Below the pieces are notes generated by a model, which was given only the letters and a program-made list of their open reading frames with translations, did no database searches and had not been told where the DNA came from. Shown here one piece after another: positions 16,186 through 23,543 of a stretch of DNA of 60,394 nt. Position 1 is the stretch's first letter, and the number at the start of each line of letters is the position of its first letter. This DNA comes from a virus. The stretch covers positions 1-60,394 of the IMG/VR virus record IMGVR_UViG_3300036828_000746. One strand, 5' to 3'. A program made the translations under genes and the position numbers.

Positions 16186-16953
16186 ATGCCAAGGATCTAC
16201 ACAGTCAACAAGGCGCGCGCTAGCAAACGCACGCGTACATGCCGCGTTTGCGGACATGTCGTGCAACCCGGTGAGTCGTACCGCTACTTTGAGCCGCGGT
16301 TCGGACCCGCAGTCGTGTACTGCGCGGAACATCACCCGAGGCGTTCGCACATGACAAGCAGCAAGATGGGCGCACTGTACGATGCTCAGGATGACTTCAC
16401 GCCGAGTGACTTCGAGTCGGTCGAGGACCTGCAGTCGGCACTCAGCGCTGTCGCTGACACGGCGCGCGAGGTCGCATCGGAGTACGAGGAGTCGATCTCG
16501 AACATGCCCGAAGGCCTGCAAGACTCATCGCCCGCCGCTGAGGAGATGCGCGAGAAGATCGACGCGCTCGAATCATACGCCGACGCACTCGACGGGTTCG
16601 ACCCGGACGTGGAGGAGTTCGATGAGGATGAGGCCCGCACGGCAGTCGAAGAGGAGATCGCTAACGACATGATCGCGGAGTGGGAGGACAGCGGTCAGCT
16701 CGATGACATCCGCGCCCAGATTCGTCAAGACGAGGAACCGGGCCTGGACGATGACGACGAGGCAGCAGACCCGCTCGAAGGCGAAGACCCACTGGACATC
16801 GTGCGCGGACACGCGCGGGACGAGTCGGAGTTTGACCTTCGCGTGGATGAGGAGATTGAGCGCCGGCGTGACGAGTTCATCGAGGAGCATGGCAACCCGA
16901 TCGAAGACGCTCAGAACGAGGCTGCTGACCTCGTGTCTGAGTTCGAATACTAG
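16186..16953 (+). CDS. Zinc-finger protein with long acidic C-terminus
   Basis: The ATG at 16186 is chosen because it follows AACAAGGAGATACA; the upstream in-frame extension overlaps the promoter. The 255-residue product has a basic N-terminal zinc knuckle (CRVCGHVVQPGESY, then YCAEHH) and a very acidic, helical remainder (for example EEFDEDEARTAVEEEI). Acidic early proteins of this shape sometimes mimic DNA or bind host polymerase, but that is speculation. Confidence 0.7.
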   Translation: MPRIYTVNKARASKRTRTCRVCGHVVQPGESYRYFEPRFGPAVVYCAEHHPRRSHMTSSKMGALYDAQDDFTPSDFESVEDLQSALSAVADTAREVASEYEESISNMPEGLQDSSPAAEEMREKIDALESYADALDGFDPDVEEFDEDEARTAVEEEIANDMIAEWEDSGQLDDIRAQIRQDEEPGLDDDDEAADPLEGEDPLDIVRGHARDESEFDLRVDEEIERRRDEFIEEHGNPIEDAQNEAADLVSEFEY

Positions 16954-16959
16954 GATCCA

Positions 16960-17280
16960 GTGACGACAAAATCGAGGTGCTCAGAAATGACCGTGAACCG
17001 AGTCGAACAGCAGGAGTGCGTCAAGCGCCTAAACGAACTCGAACGAGTCGTCCCAATCTACCGACAGGCATTAGAACACATCGCTGACACGAACGGCTCA
17101 GGCACACTCGGCAGAATCGCAGATCGAGCGTTACGTGAAGCGCTCATCCCACGTGATAACGTACGAGATCATCATCCGGCGCCAGGTTCGTTGCCGAAAC
17201 TACCTCAAAGCATCTTCAATCTAGAGAACGACCCTGTGCGATCAACCCAACAAGGAGACACAACCGATGCACCTACCTGA
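16960..17280 (+). CDS. Hypothetical helical protein
   Basis: The GTG at 16960 is preceded by AGGA at good spacing; an ATG at 16987 behind GAGGTG is equally possible. The 106-residue form contains VKRLNELERVVPIYRQALEH, a likely long helix. The 3' end overlaps the next gene by 14 bases and encodes that gene's leader. Function unknown. Confidence 0.55.
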   Translation: MTTKSRCSEMTVNRVEQQECVKRLNELERVVPIYRQALEHIADTNGSGTLGRIADRALREALIPRDNVRDHHPAPGSLPKLPQSIFNLENDPVRSTQQGDTTDAPT

Positions 17281-17719
17281 CCTAAAAACGGAGGACGACG
17301 GGATCACCCCCGTTATGCCACAAGGCGCATACGCGCCCGACTACAAGGACGATTGGGTCGCGCTAGTCACAAGGCGCCTCACGAAGAAGATGCCCGACCT
17401 GTCGACCGGACAGCGTCGTGTTCTCGCTAGCATCGCGTTCACGCGGCGGTACGAGAGGATGACCGTCAAGTGCTCACGATGCGAGGGGAACGGGTACGAC
17501 CCGACCTACTCAGGATCGTCCCAAGGTTCGCCGTCGTGCCAGGTGTGCCAAGGACGCGGGCAGGTCTCAAAGCCAACTGTTCGTTATGTCGGACGAGACG
17601 CACGCACGCGCCCCGTTGCCGAACGCTACGAATACGGGCAATGGAAGCGTTGGGCGATCGGGCGCTCAGGTGACCCGCAAGACATCGCTGAACCCATCGC
17701 CGAAGGCAGGCCGTACTGA
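17267..17719 (+). CDS. DnaJ-type zinc-finger-like protein
   Basis: This 150-residue protein has two CxxCxGxG-type repeats, CSRCEGNGY and CQVCQGRGQ, separated by about 20 residues, like the central zinc domain of DnaJ. No J-domain is present. It may be a stand-alone chaperone-like or nucleic-acid-binding module. It starts behind CCCAACAAGGAGACACAACC and its stop overlaps the next ATG. Confidence 0.7.
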   Translation: MHLPDLKTEDDGITPVMPQGAYAPDYKDDWVALVTRRLTKKMPDLSTGQRRVLASIAFTRRYERMTVKCSRCEGNGYDPTYSGSSQGSPSCQVCQGRGQVSKPTVRYVGRDARTRPVAERYEYGQWKRWAIGRSGDPQDIAEPIAEGRPY

Positions 17720-17964
17720 TGATCCTACGCCCGTCCGACGTTGGCGCCTTGACATTCGTGTCGGGGCGTCATCCGGACAGGGAACTCACAGTCACGATCA
17801 TGCTCATGCCGATCGACCCGAACGAACCCCGAACGTCGTACCTGAGCATCTACGTGTACGGCGTCGAACCCACTGCCCGCTACATCGCGACGGACGATGG
17901 CGACGTGTACGAGTCAGCGAACGGACACACGTTGACGACACTCGCCCACCGGGCGAAGGCATGA
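17719..17964 (+). CDS. Hypothetical early protein
   Basis: This 81-residue beta-rich protein contains FVSGRHPDRELTVTIMLMPI. Its start overlaps the upstream stop and its end overlaps the next gene (ATGA). No family was recognised. Confidence 0.6.
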   Translation: MILRPSDVGALTFVSGRHPDRELTVTIMLMPIDPNEPRTSYLSIYVYGVEPTARYIATDDGDVYESANGHTLTTLAHRAKA

Positions 17965-18113
17965 CCTTCATCCGTAAGGCCCTCGTCGTCGCGATGTCCT
18001 ACCTGCCTTACAGCGTCCTTGACGCGATCGGCAGTCGCACGCAAGCTTTCTCTCAGCGCTGGCACCTTGTTTCCGTTGCTTGGTTCAGGCGGGATCGCCG
18101 TAGGGGCAAGTGA
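17961..18113 (+). CDS. Small amphipathic/membrane-like protein
   Basis: A 50-residue ORF starts in an ATGA overlap and begins MTFIRKALVVAMSYLPYSVL, a short hydrophobic segment followed by a very basic end (WFRRDRRRGK). It may associate with the membrane. The call rests mainly on overlap and composition. Confidence 0.45.
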   Translation: MTFIRKALVVAMSYLPYSVLDAIGSRTQAFSQRWHLVSVAWFRRDRRRGK

Positions 18114-18120
18114 AACACAT

Positions 18121-18366
18121 GTGACCGAGCCAGATACCTACTTGGCACGTACACTCATGCGAATCGCCGCGGCGCAGGCCGCAGATATCGCCGCAACACT
18201 AGACCCAAGTGTCGGTGACCTCGGCGCACTCGCTGATCAATTCGAGGCTGCGGGACTTGACAGCCTTGCTACCCACGGCCTTGACGCAAGGACATACATA
18301 GCGCACGACACGAAAGGAGGAGCACCACACGGCCAACACAACGCACGCCCCGAAGTAAACGAGTAG
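18121..18366 (+). CDS. Hypothetical helical protein
   Basis: A GTG at 18121 gives an 81-residue product starting VTEPDTYLARTLMRIAAAQ, seven bases after the previous stop. It is Ala-rich and helical, with no known domain. The start is not supported by a strong ribosome site. Confidence 0.45.
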   Translation: MTEPDTYLARTLMRIAAAQAADIAATLDPSVGDLGALADQFEAAGLDSLATHGLDARTYIAHDTKGGAPHGQHNARPEVNE

Positions 18367-18413
18367 GGGAGCAACGTGCGCTGCTGGACAGTGCATCCAA
18401 CGGAAGGAATAGC

Positions 18414-18788
18414 ATGGCCAAGTTCGTTGTCGTTGCGGGCCTCACGCTCGCGGGCGTGTTCGGGCAAGTCATCGAACACAAGCAGCACCACGCAGTACAC
18501 GCGCATCGGCACGCAGCACCCAAACCCCCGCCGATGCAATACGCGGTCGCGTCGTGGTATTACGATGCAGGCGAAACCGCATCCGGGTTCCACGCAACCT
18601 ACGGCGTAGCGAGTAAGACGCTCCCGTTCGGGACCAAGGTGATGTTTACCTACCATGGGCGCACGGTCGAAGCGATTGTTGACGATCGCGGGCCGTTCGT
18701 GTACGGCAGGACGTTCGACCTCAACCAAACGCTCGCAGGAGCGCTTGGGTTTGCAGGAGTCGACGTAGTCGGGTATCGCATCGTCTGA
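18414..18788 (+). CDS. RlpA-like double-psi beta-barrel protein with signal peptide
   Basis: This 124-residue protein starts with a signal-like segment (MAKFVVVAGLTLAGVFGQV), then a His/Pro linker, then a double-psi beta-barrel. The barrel contains SWYYDAGETASGFHATYGVA, LPFGTKVMFTY, DDRGPFVYGRTFDL and a hydrophobic C-terminal helix, the diagnostic RlpA order. The conserved Asp of DDRGP is present. RlpA proteins act on peptidoglycan as lytic transglycosylases or binding modules. In a phage this could help lysis, DNA entry or wall remodelling. The ribosome site GGAAGGA precedes the ATG. Confidence 0.85.
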   Translation: MAKFVVVAGLTLAGVFGQVIEHKQHHAVHAHRHAAPKPPPMQYAVASWYYDAGETASGFHATYGVASKTLPFGTKVMFTYHGRTVEAIVDDRGPFVYGRTFDLNQTLAGALGFAGVDVVGYRIV

Positions 18789-18861
18789 CCGGGCAGCGCC
18801 GCGCGCTAAGCAGGTTCCACGACGTTACCCGGGACAACCTATGGCTTCGGTGTCTGCGCAC

Positions 18862-18876
18862 CTTAGCGCCCCTTAG
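18862..18876 (-). promoter_or_regulatory. CTAAG tandem motif over promoter
   Basis: Two CTTAG (CTAAG on the minus strand) at 18862 and 18872 are spaced 10 bp and cover the position expected for the -35 region of the TATAAT promoter at 18893. An upstream CTAAG lies at 18806. Confidence 0.5.
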
Positions 18877-18889
18877 CGCGCGTCCGCTG

Positions 18890-18898
18890 TGATATAAT
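18890..18898 (+). promoter_or_regulatory. Extended -10 promoter with perfect TATAAT
   Basis: TGTGATATAATGGG contains TGA plus TATAAT (18893-18898). It is the best -10 in the window and precedes the gene at 18943 with the CCCAACAAGGA leader between. Confidence 0.65.
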
Positions 18899-18942
18899 GG
18901 GATTGAACGATGACAACCACCCAACAAGGAAAGCGGGTCATA

Positions 18943-19662
18943 ATGAAACCAAGCCATAACGCTTGGGTCCGACAAGATCGCGTCTTCTGGATAGACGAGA
19001 ATGCCGGTACCTTGGAGTACAAGATCGACAACGACACCGTCCAGGCAACGCTGCAAGACATCACCGTGTGGGCGCCTGCGTCAACACGCAAACTCGCTGA
19101 CCTGCTTGGCGACCGTCTGCAGGAGCAACGTGCCAAGGTGTTCGCCTTCGCGTTACGCGAGTGGCAGGTTACGGACAACATGGGCGAAGCGATTGCCTAC
19201 CTGGAGCGCGTCGTCGCGGACATCGAATGTCTGAAGACACTCGACTGGCATTACCCGCCGAGTCACGCGTACTCGTTCAACGCACGAGGCCCGATTGCTC
19301 AGCGCTACTTCTCACAACCTGGAGACGACCTCGGGACGGTGACCGCCGAGATGCGTGCGTTCGCGCGTGTTGCGTCACACGTCGGGCGCTCGTACGGAGG
19401 TACTCCGAACACAGGGCCTGTCTGGTTCATTGAGACGCACCTTGAGAACATGCCCGAGTACCTCGAAAGCCTCAAGGACGACATCGACATGTACGACCTC
19501 AAGGATTTTCGCGACGTGCAGCACGCAACGGAGATCATCCTTGAGGTGACGAAGCGAACACGCTGCGAGGAGTGCGGCAAATGGATCTCACTGACGCGGA
19601 AGGACACGAGGTACTGCGACCAGAAATGCAAGCAACGAGCGTACCGCAAACGTAACCGCTGA
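18943..19662 (+). CDS. Protein with C-terminal zinc finger
   Basis: The ATG at 18943 is chosen because the usual CCCAACAAGGA leader lies just before it; an ATG at 18910 would translate the leader. The 239-residue product has a helical body and a C-terminal CEECGKWISLTRKDTRYCDQ-x-C zinc finger with a basic tail (RAYRKRNR). This C-terminal type occurs in many actinobacterial proteins of unknown role. Confidence 0.7.
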   Translation: MKPSHNAWVRQDRVFWIDENAGTLEYKIDNDTVQATLQDITVWAPASTRKLADLLGDRLQEQRAKVFAFALREWQVTDNMGEAIAYLERVVADIECLKTLDWHYPPSHAYSFNARGPIAQRYFSQPGDDLGTVTAEMRAFARVASHVGRSYGGTPNTGPVWFIETHLENMPEYLESLKDDIDMYDLKDFRDVQHATEIILEVTKRTRCEECGKWISLTRKDTRYCDQKCKQRAYRKRNR

Positions 19663-19714
19663 CTCGTTACGGCTCGGTTTCATTATGACCCACTCCAAAA
19701 TCCACGGTTACCCC

Positions 19715-19827
19715 TGAGACGCACGCTAAGCGGCGCTAAGCGGTTTCGAGGTCGTGCCCCTAGGTTAGGTCCCAGAAACAATCTTTGAGCTTCCTCCCTG
19801 CAATTCCCAATAAAAAGCTTTCTAGGC
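19715..19827 (+). repeat. Long dispersed repeat, copy R2
   Basis: TGAGACGCACG is followed by CTAAG at 19726 and 19736 (10-bp spacing) and the 35-nt core at 19780-19814. The second CTAAG to core distance is 44 nt, as in R1 and R3. A CTTTCT/AGAAAG inverted repeat follows the core. It lies in the 263-base gap between two plus-strand genes. Confidence 0.85.
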
Positions 19828-19882
19828 GAGAAATGGAGCGAAGAAAGTTATAAGAACGGTGGGCGTTATCCGGAAAGCGTCG

Positions 19883-19899
19883 TATGATCGTCGTGTAGG
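19883..19899 (+). promoter_or_regulatory. Early promoter repeat P5 (variant)
   Basis: TATGATCGTCGTGTAGG has -10 TATGAT and the shared start region. TTATCCGGAAA lies just upstream (from 19866). Confidence 0.6.
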
Positions 19900-19925
19900 A
19901 ACAACCCCCCGCTCAAGGAAACCAA

Positions 19926-20144
19926 ATGCCCACCTTCATCACTCTCGACAACATGCTTCACCTCTCCTGGATCGTCGCGATCATCATCTTGATCCGCAAG
20001 CGGCACGAGATCCTGGAGACGCTGAAGAAACTGTCTTGGGGGTGGCGTATCGTGATCGGCGCGGCGCTCATCGCGTGTGCGTTCATCCCGGGCCCGGTCG
20101 ATGACATCATCGTCCTGGCGCTCATCGCGAAGGTCGGCCGGTAA
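19926..20144 (+). CDS. Small two-helix membrane protein
   Basis: This 72-residue protein has a first hydrophobic helix (LHLSWIVAIIILI), a basic cytosolic loop (RKRHEILETLKK) and a second long hydrophobic segment (WRIVIGAALIACAFIPGPVD). It sits in the early block, so a role at the host membrane, such as exclusion or inhibition, is more likely than lysis. Confidence 0.7.
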   Translation: MPTFITLDNMLHLSWIVAIIILIRKRHEILETLKKLSWGWRIVIGAALIACAFIPGPVDDIIVLALIAKVGR

Positions 20145-20169
20145 ACCTCAACCAACAAGGAGACATACC

Positions 20170-20382
20170 ATGATCACTTTCAGCGATTCACTCTACTTCC
20201 GCTCACACGGTCGCGCGCCGAAAGGTCGCGGCGGATGGCTGTTCATCGACGCCGATCGCTACGACGACAGGCGCGAGCTCGATTGGGACCACGTTCGCAA
20301 CTTCAATGGCACCCTGACCGAAGCGAAGCAGCAAGCTCGCAGGGTGTACCCGCCGAACGCTTACGTCCTGATCCTGCCGTAA
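20170..20382 (+). CDS. Hypothetical early protein
   Basis: The start at the ATG 20170 follows AACAAGGAGACATACC. The 70-residue product contains RGGWLFIDADRYDDRREL and ends AYVLILP, an alpha/beta pattern. Not recognised. Confidence 0.65.
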   Translation: MITFSDSLYFRSHGRAPKGRGGWLFIDADRYDDRRELDWDHVRNFNGTLTEAKQQARRVYPPNAYVLILP

Positions 20383-20412
20383 AACAAAATACTCGCGTCG
20401 AGCGACCCCGGT

Positions 20413-20421
20413 TGATATGAT
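20413..20421 (+). promoter_or_regulatory. Extended -10 promoter
   Basis: TTGATATGATCGGGG contains TGA plus TATGAT (20416-20421), 48 bases upstream of the next start. Confidence 0.5.
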
Positions 20422-20468
20422 CGGGGTCGTTTGACGTTCAACCCCCACCAAACACGAAGGAGTACGAC

Positions 20469-20780
20469 GTGAACATCATGTCCGGGTATTCGATGACCGT
20501 CCGCCCGCTGATGCCTGAAGACGTGGACGTGCATAAGTTCGACCTCGGTGACCACGATCCCGATATGTGCGTCGCCGTCGAGGCTGCTGACCTCGGCCCG
20601 TGTCTGTGCGCGGTGATCGACCTCACGCGTCACGGACACAACCCGCTCGTTTGGTCGCAGGTACCCTCGACCGAACGCCCAGAGGCAGAGGAATGGGTCG
20701 CGATCACGGACGAACACTTCGCGGACAACGTCGCCGCTACGCTCGCGACCCTGTTCCCGGACATCCTGGAGAAAAGCTAA
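20469..20780 (+). CDS. Hypothetical acidic early protein
   Basis: The GTG start lies behind GAAGGAG. The 103-residue acidic product contains DLGPCLCAVIDLTRHGHNPL. No known family. Confidence 0.65.
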   Translation: MNIMSGYSMTVRPLMPEDVDVHKFDLGDHDPDMCVAVEAADLGPCLCAVIDLTRHGHNPLVWSQVPSTERPEAEEWVAITDEHFADNVAATLATLFPDILEKS

Positions 20781-20788
20781 GGATTCAA

Positions 20789-20794
20789 TAAGAT
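20789..20794 (+). promoter_or_regulatory. Predicted -10 box
   Basis: TTCAATAAGATGGC contains TAAGAT, nine bases after the previous stop. The next ATG at 20866 follows CCCCACAAGGAAACGAC. Confidence 0.35.
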
Positions 20795-20865
20795 GGCACG
20801 GGAACGCTTGATTCCCGTGTCATCATGTTGGAGAAGGAACAAAACACACCCCACAAGGAAACGAC

Positions 20866-21177
20866 ATGACCACGCTACCCGAAAAGATCAAACTCAACGA
20901 CGATGAGCGCTCGCGCATCCGTTGGGCGTCCACAAAGAAAGGCTTCGTGGTCCGCACCGAGTTCGAGAAGCATTGGACACGGCGTGGCAACCGCGACATC
21001 CGCCCAATGCGTTCCCGCGCATACACGACGGAGGCGGAGGCGCGCCGCAACGCTGGCGACGTCCGCAACCGGCCGCTGTTCGTGTCGGGCACGCGTCATC
21101 CCGCGATCGTCGCGGAAGTGCAGATCCTGCAGGTTGACGCGCTCGGCAACGTCGTTGACCTGATCGAGGTCCTCTGA
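20866..21177 (+). CDS. Small basic hypothetical protein
   Basis: This 103-residue basic protein has RIRWASTKKGFVVRTEFEKH followed by an Arg-rich segment and a beta C-terminus. Its TGA overlaps the next ATG. Not recognised. Confidence 0.65.
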   Translation: MTTLPEKIKLNDDERSRIRWASTKKGFVVRTEFEKHWTRRGNRDIRPMRSRAYTTEAEARRNAGDVRNRPLFVSGTRHPAIVAEVQILQVDALGNVVDLIEVL

Positions 21178-22031
21178 TGCTCACACCAACAGCAGCACGC
21201 ATTGCACGCACGAACTACGACGCGCTGGCCGCATTGCGCAATCGGATGGCGCCGGGGGATGTCGCATGGGATACAATCAACGCACGAGTGGAGGAGGCCC
21301 GCCAAGCAATGAAGGGAATGCCCGACGACATGATCACCCTCGGTGAACTTCACACCGCGTTCCGATGCGTACACGATCACGGTCCCGTAAGCAGCAAACG
21401 TGTAGGCAGCGCGATTCAATCGTCCACCGTGCGCGCCGGCAACGCGCTGCGCCAGTTGGAGGACGCGGGCCTCGTGCATGATCACGAAGGCGAGTGGGTC
21501 GCCTTCGTCAACGATCTTTCCCCCGAGGAAGCGAATGGCGCGTTCGACGCGGCTTTCCCAGGACTCGGGACAACCACCAAAACCAAACCACCGCGCTCGA
21601 AGAGCGCACAACCCAACAAGGAGCCAATCATGGCCACAGCAACAACCACCGGCGCGTTCACCCTCGACAAGGGCAAGCCCGCTGGCGTCAAGGCAGAGCA
21701 GGTCGCAAAGATGATCGGCGCGCTGCAGAAGTCAAAGGACCCGATCGCGTTCGACACGCTCTGCAAGCAGGTCGGAGCGAAGTACCCGCAGGACGTCCAG
21801 GCGGCGATGTTCGCACTCGACATCATCGGCGCGGTCAAGCGCTACACGTTCGTTGAGGAAGGCAGCACGCGCTCACGTGTCGCGTACGGTTGGGTCGCTG
21901 CTGACGACAACGAGGGTGAGACGGATGATGCCGCACGCCCTACCAAGTCGACCTCGACCGCCTCAAAGCCACGCTCGCGGCGTACGAAGAAGACGGAGGA
22001 GGCACCGGAAGCAACGCCGGCGGCAGCGTAA
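21177..22031 (+). CDS. Two-module winged-helix-like protein (in-frame fusion across a leader)
   Basis: This 284-residue ORF has two separate modules. Residues ~50-110 look like a winged helix (ITLGELHTAFRCVHDHGPV, then AGNALRQLEDAGLVHDHEG). Residues ~152-284 form a second module related to the minus-strand protein at 8457-8957 (VGAKYPQDVQAAMFALDII). The junction encodes QPNKEPIM, which is the translated standard leader CCCAACAAGGAGCCAATC plus ATG. So a shorter protein is probably also made from 21630. The tail is Lys/Arg/Ala-rich, like a DNA-binding tail. Confidence 0.65.
   Translation: MLTPTAARIARTNYDALAALRNRMAPGDVAWDTINARVEEARQAMKGMPDDMITLGELHTAFRCVHDHGPVSSKRVGSAIQSSTVRAGNALRQLEDAGLVHDHEGEWVAFVNDLSPEEANGAFDAAFPGLGTTTKTKPPRSKSAQPNKEPIMATATTTGAFTLDKGKPAGVKAEQVAKMIGALQKSKDPIAFDTLCKQVGAKYPQDVQAAMFALDIIGAVKRYTFVEEGSTRSRVAYGWVAADDNEGETDDAARPTKSTSTASKPRSRRTKKTEEAPEATPAAA
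21630..22031 (+). CDS. Probable internally initiated product of the same frame
   Basis: The ATG at 21630 lies seven bases after AAGGAG in the leader CCCAACAAGGAGCCAATC used by most early genes. The 133-residue product starts MATATTTGAFTLDKG and carries the module shared with 8457-8957 plus a basic tail. It may be the ancestral stand-alone gene, joined to the upstream gene by loss of a stop codon. Confidence 0.55.
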   Translation: MATATTTGAFTLDKGKPAGVKAEQVAKMIGALQKSKDPIAFDTLCKQVGAKYPQDVQAAMFALDIIGAVKRYTFVEEGSTRSRVAYGWVAADDNEGETDDAARPTKSTSTASKPRSRRTKKTEEAPEATPAAA

Positions 22032-22054
22032 ACAGCACAGGCCCGCGGGTATCG

Positions 22055-22255
22055 GTGGACGTGATCGCTGCTACCCGCGAGGCCGGGTGCCGATGCGAGG
22101 ACGAGGAATACATGCAAGCACTCTACCCCCGCGTTCGCGGGTTTCTCAGAGAAGGTATGTTCGTGTCCGACCTCACCCGCTTGGGATCAGGTTGCACCGA
22201 GGGGCAATGGGTTTGCCCTCGCCTCGACAAACTACGGCGCAGATACGGACGCTAA
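22055..22255 (+). CDS. Small cysteine-containing hypothetical protein
   Basis: This 66-residue protein has a GTG start with no strong ribosome site. It contains GCRCEDEEYMQALYP and ends WVCPRLDKLRRRYGR. The TAATG overlap with the next gene supports it. Confidence 0.5.
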   Translation: MDVIAATREAGCRCEDEEYMQALYPRVRGFLREGMFVSDLTRLGSGCTEGQWVCPRLDKLRRRYGR

Positions 22256-22350
22256 TGACTGTGGGGATCATCGTCGCGGTCGTAGCAATCGCCGCGTTCG
22301 CGCTGTTCCTGTGGGTCGTCTTCGGCCCGTGGGGTGATCCGCCACCATGA
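22255..22350 (+). CDS. Single-helix membrane peptide
   Basis: A 31-residue ORF begins MTVGIIVAVVAIAAFALFLW and is almost entirely one transmembrane helix ending in a Pro-rich tail. It starts in a TAATG overlap. Small membrane peptides like this recur in the early block. Confidence 0.5.
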   Translation: MTVGIIVAVVAIAAFALFLWVVFGPWGDPPP

Positions 22351-22393
22351 CACGCAGCACAGGGGCGTCCGCATCGGGCGCCTTCTGCGCGTG

Positions 22394-22399
22394 TACGAT
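22394..22399 (+). promoter_or_regulatory. Predicted -10 box close to start codon
   Basis: GTGTACGATCG contains TACGAT only ten bases before the ATG at 22409. If used, the transcript would be leaderless or nearly so. Confidence 0.3.
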
Positions 22400-22408
22400 C
22401 GAGACACG

Positions 22409-22615
22409 ATGTCCCGCCCGCTAAGCACAAGGCCCCTGACGTTGAGGCAACTCCACACCCTCGACAAACTCGACGCGTACGACCCAGCAGCGAAGGTCGT
22501 GGGATGGATGTTTTACGGTCCCCTCATCCGCGTGCAGGAGCGCTACGTGTACATCCTGCCTGATGGCGCGGCGATCAACGTCCCACGCGCTGTCCTCTTC
22601 CCAAATGAAGAATAG
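22409..22615 (+). CDS. Hypothetical early protein
   Basis: The ATG at 22409 (MSRPLSTRPLTLRQL) is preferred over an upstream GTG. The 68-residue product is beta-rich (VVGWMFYGPLIRVQERYVYI). A CTAAG occurs inside it at 22421. Function unknown. Confidence 0.5.
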   Translation: MSRPLSTRPLTLRQLHTLDKLDAYDPAAKVVGWMFYGPLIRVQERYVYILPDGAAINVPRAVLFPNEE

Positions 22616-22646
22616 GCGAAGTGTTATCCGGAAACACCCGCTGACG

Positions 22647-22666
22647 TGTCAATATGTTGGTGTAGG
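22647..22666 (+). promoter_or_regulatory. Early promoter repeat P6
   Basis: TGTCAATATGTTGGTGTAGG differs from the consensus copy at one base. TTATCCGGAAACACC (from 22624) lies upstream. Confidence 0.65.
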
Positions 22667-22688
22667 CAAACGACAAGGAGACACCGAC

Positions 22689-23009
22689 ATGAGCAACTAC
22701 ACCCCCGATGACCGCCGCTACATGACCCACGAAGAGCGAGCGATTGACAACCCCCGCTACCGCGGCAAGGTCGAGAAGCGCGTGCCGGCGATCGTCACCT
22801 GCTATTGCGGCAAGACGGTGATCGAAGCAGCGGGTCGTCCGACTGGTTACACCTGCCCGCGTGGGTGCGACGAGAGCAAGGATCGCGTGAAGCGGATGGA
22901 GATCCTGGAGCGTCGGTCGTATGACATGCGCTTCTCGTCCGCGTTGCGCGCTCGCGCCGCACGCGAGGCAGACAACATCCGCCGCGCGATCGAGCGGAGC
23001 GCACGATGA
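22689..23009 (+). CDS. Zinc-ribbon and helical protein
   Basis: The ATG at 22689 follows GACAAGGAGACACCGAC. The 106-residue product has CYCGKTVIEA and YTCPRGCDESK, a zinc ribbon, followed by an Arg-rich helix ending RRAIERSAR. It overlaps the next gene by four bases. Confidence 0.65.
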   Translation: MSNYTPDDRRYMTHEERAIDNPRYRGKVEKRVPAIVTCYCGKTVIEAAGRPTGYTCPRGCDESKDRVKRMEILERRSYDMRFSSALRARAAREADNIRRAIERSAR

Positions 23010-23245
23010 ACCAGGACACGAAACAGCAGAAAGCGATCTTGCGTCAGAGCAAGTCGGCACGTGCCGCCCGCAAGAAGTTCCCGGTGGGCGCACACGTCAC
23101 GAGCGCAGACCACGAAGGATTGCCTGTCGGCGTCGTCGTGCGCCACGTGCCGGGCAGCAGTGCCCAAGGCGGCGTGATCGTCGTACAATGGCCGAACGGC
23201 CAAATCGGCCGCCACGGGCCCATCACTTTACGAGTAGTCAACTAA
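23006..23245 (+). CDS. Small SH3-like hypothetical protein
   Basis: This 79-residue protein has a basic N-terminus and a beta-barrel-like core (FPVGAHVTSADHEGLPVGVV, then GGVIVVQWPNGQIGRHG), suggesting an SH3- or KOW-like fold. The start overlaps the upstream stop (ATGA). Function unknown. Confidence 0.65.
   Translation: MNQDTKQQKAILRQSKSARAARKKFPVGAHVTSADHEGLPVGVVVRHVPGSSAQGGVIVVQWPNGQIGRHGPITLRVVN
23184..23189 (+). promoter_or_regulatory. Predicted -10 box inside upstream gene
   Basis: GTCGTACAATGG contains TACAAT near the 3' end of the upstream gene. The next gene starts behind CCCAACAAGGAGAACCC. Confidence 0.4.
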
Positions 23246-23264
23246 AACCCAACAAGGAGAACCC

Positions 23265-23543
23265 ATGCTGAGCAAAGACATCAAACCCGGATCCTACTAC
23301 CGCGTACGCTTCCAACGCTGGGGCGGCGAGACAGAGTACGACAAGTACGTCCGAATCGAACGCCTCGCAGACCTGCGCTACGACGGCGACATCTACGTCT
23401 GGGAAGGCAGACGCTTCCAGGTGCGAGGCACGTTCCTCATCCGGATCGCTGCCCGCGACATCATCGAGGAGACGTTTCCTGATGAAAAGGCACAGCGCAT
23501 CCTGCGCCTGATGGAGGCAGAAGGCGAGGTGACAACAGCGTGA
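23265..23543 (+). CDS. Hypothetical early protein
   Basis: This 92-residue protein starts MLSKDIKPGSYYRVRFQRWG, which reads as a beta-barrel, and ends in a helix (EKAQRILRLMEAEGEV). It overlaps the next GTG (GTGA). Not recognised. Confidence 0.65.
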   Translation: MLSKDIKPGSYYRVRFQRWGGETEYDKYVRIERLADLRYDGDIYVWEGRRFQVRGTFLIRIAARDIIEETFPDEKAQRILRLMEAEGEVTTA

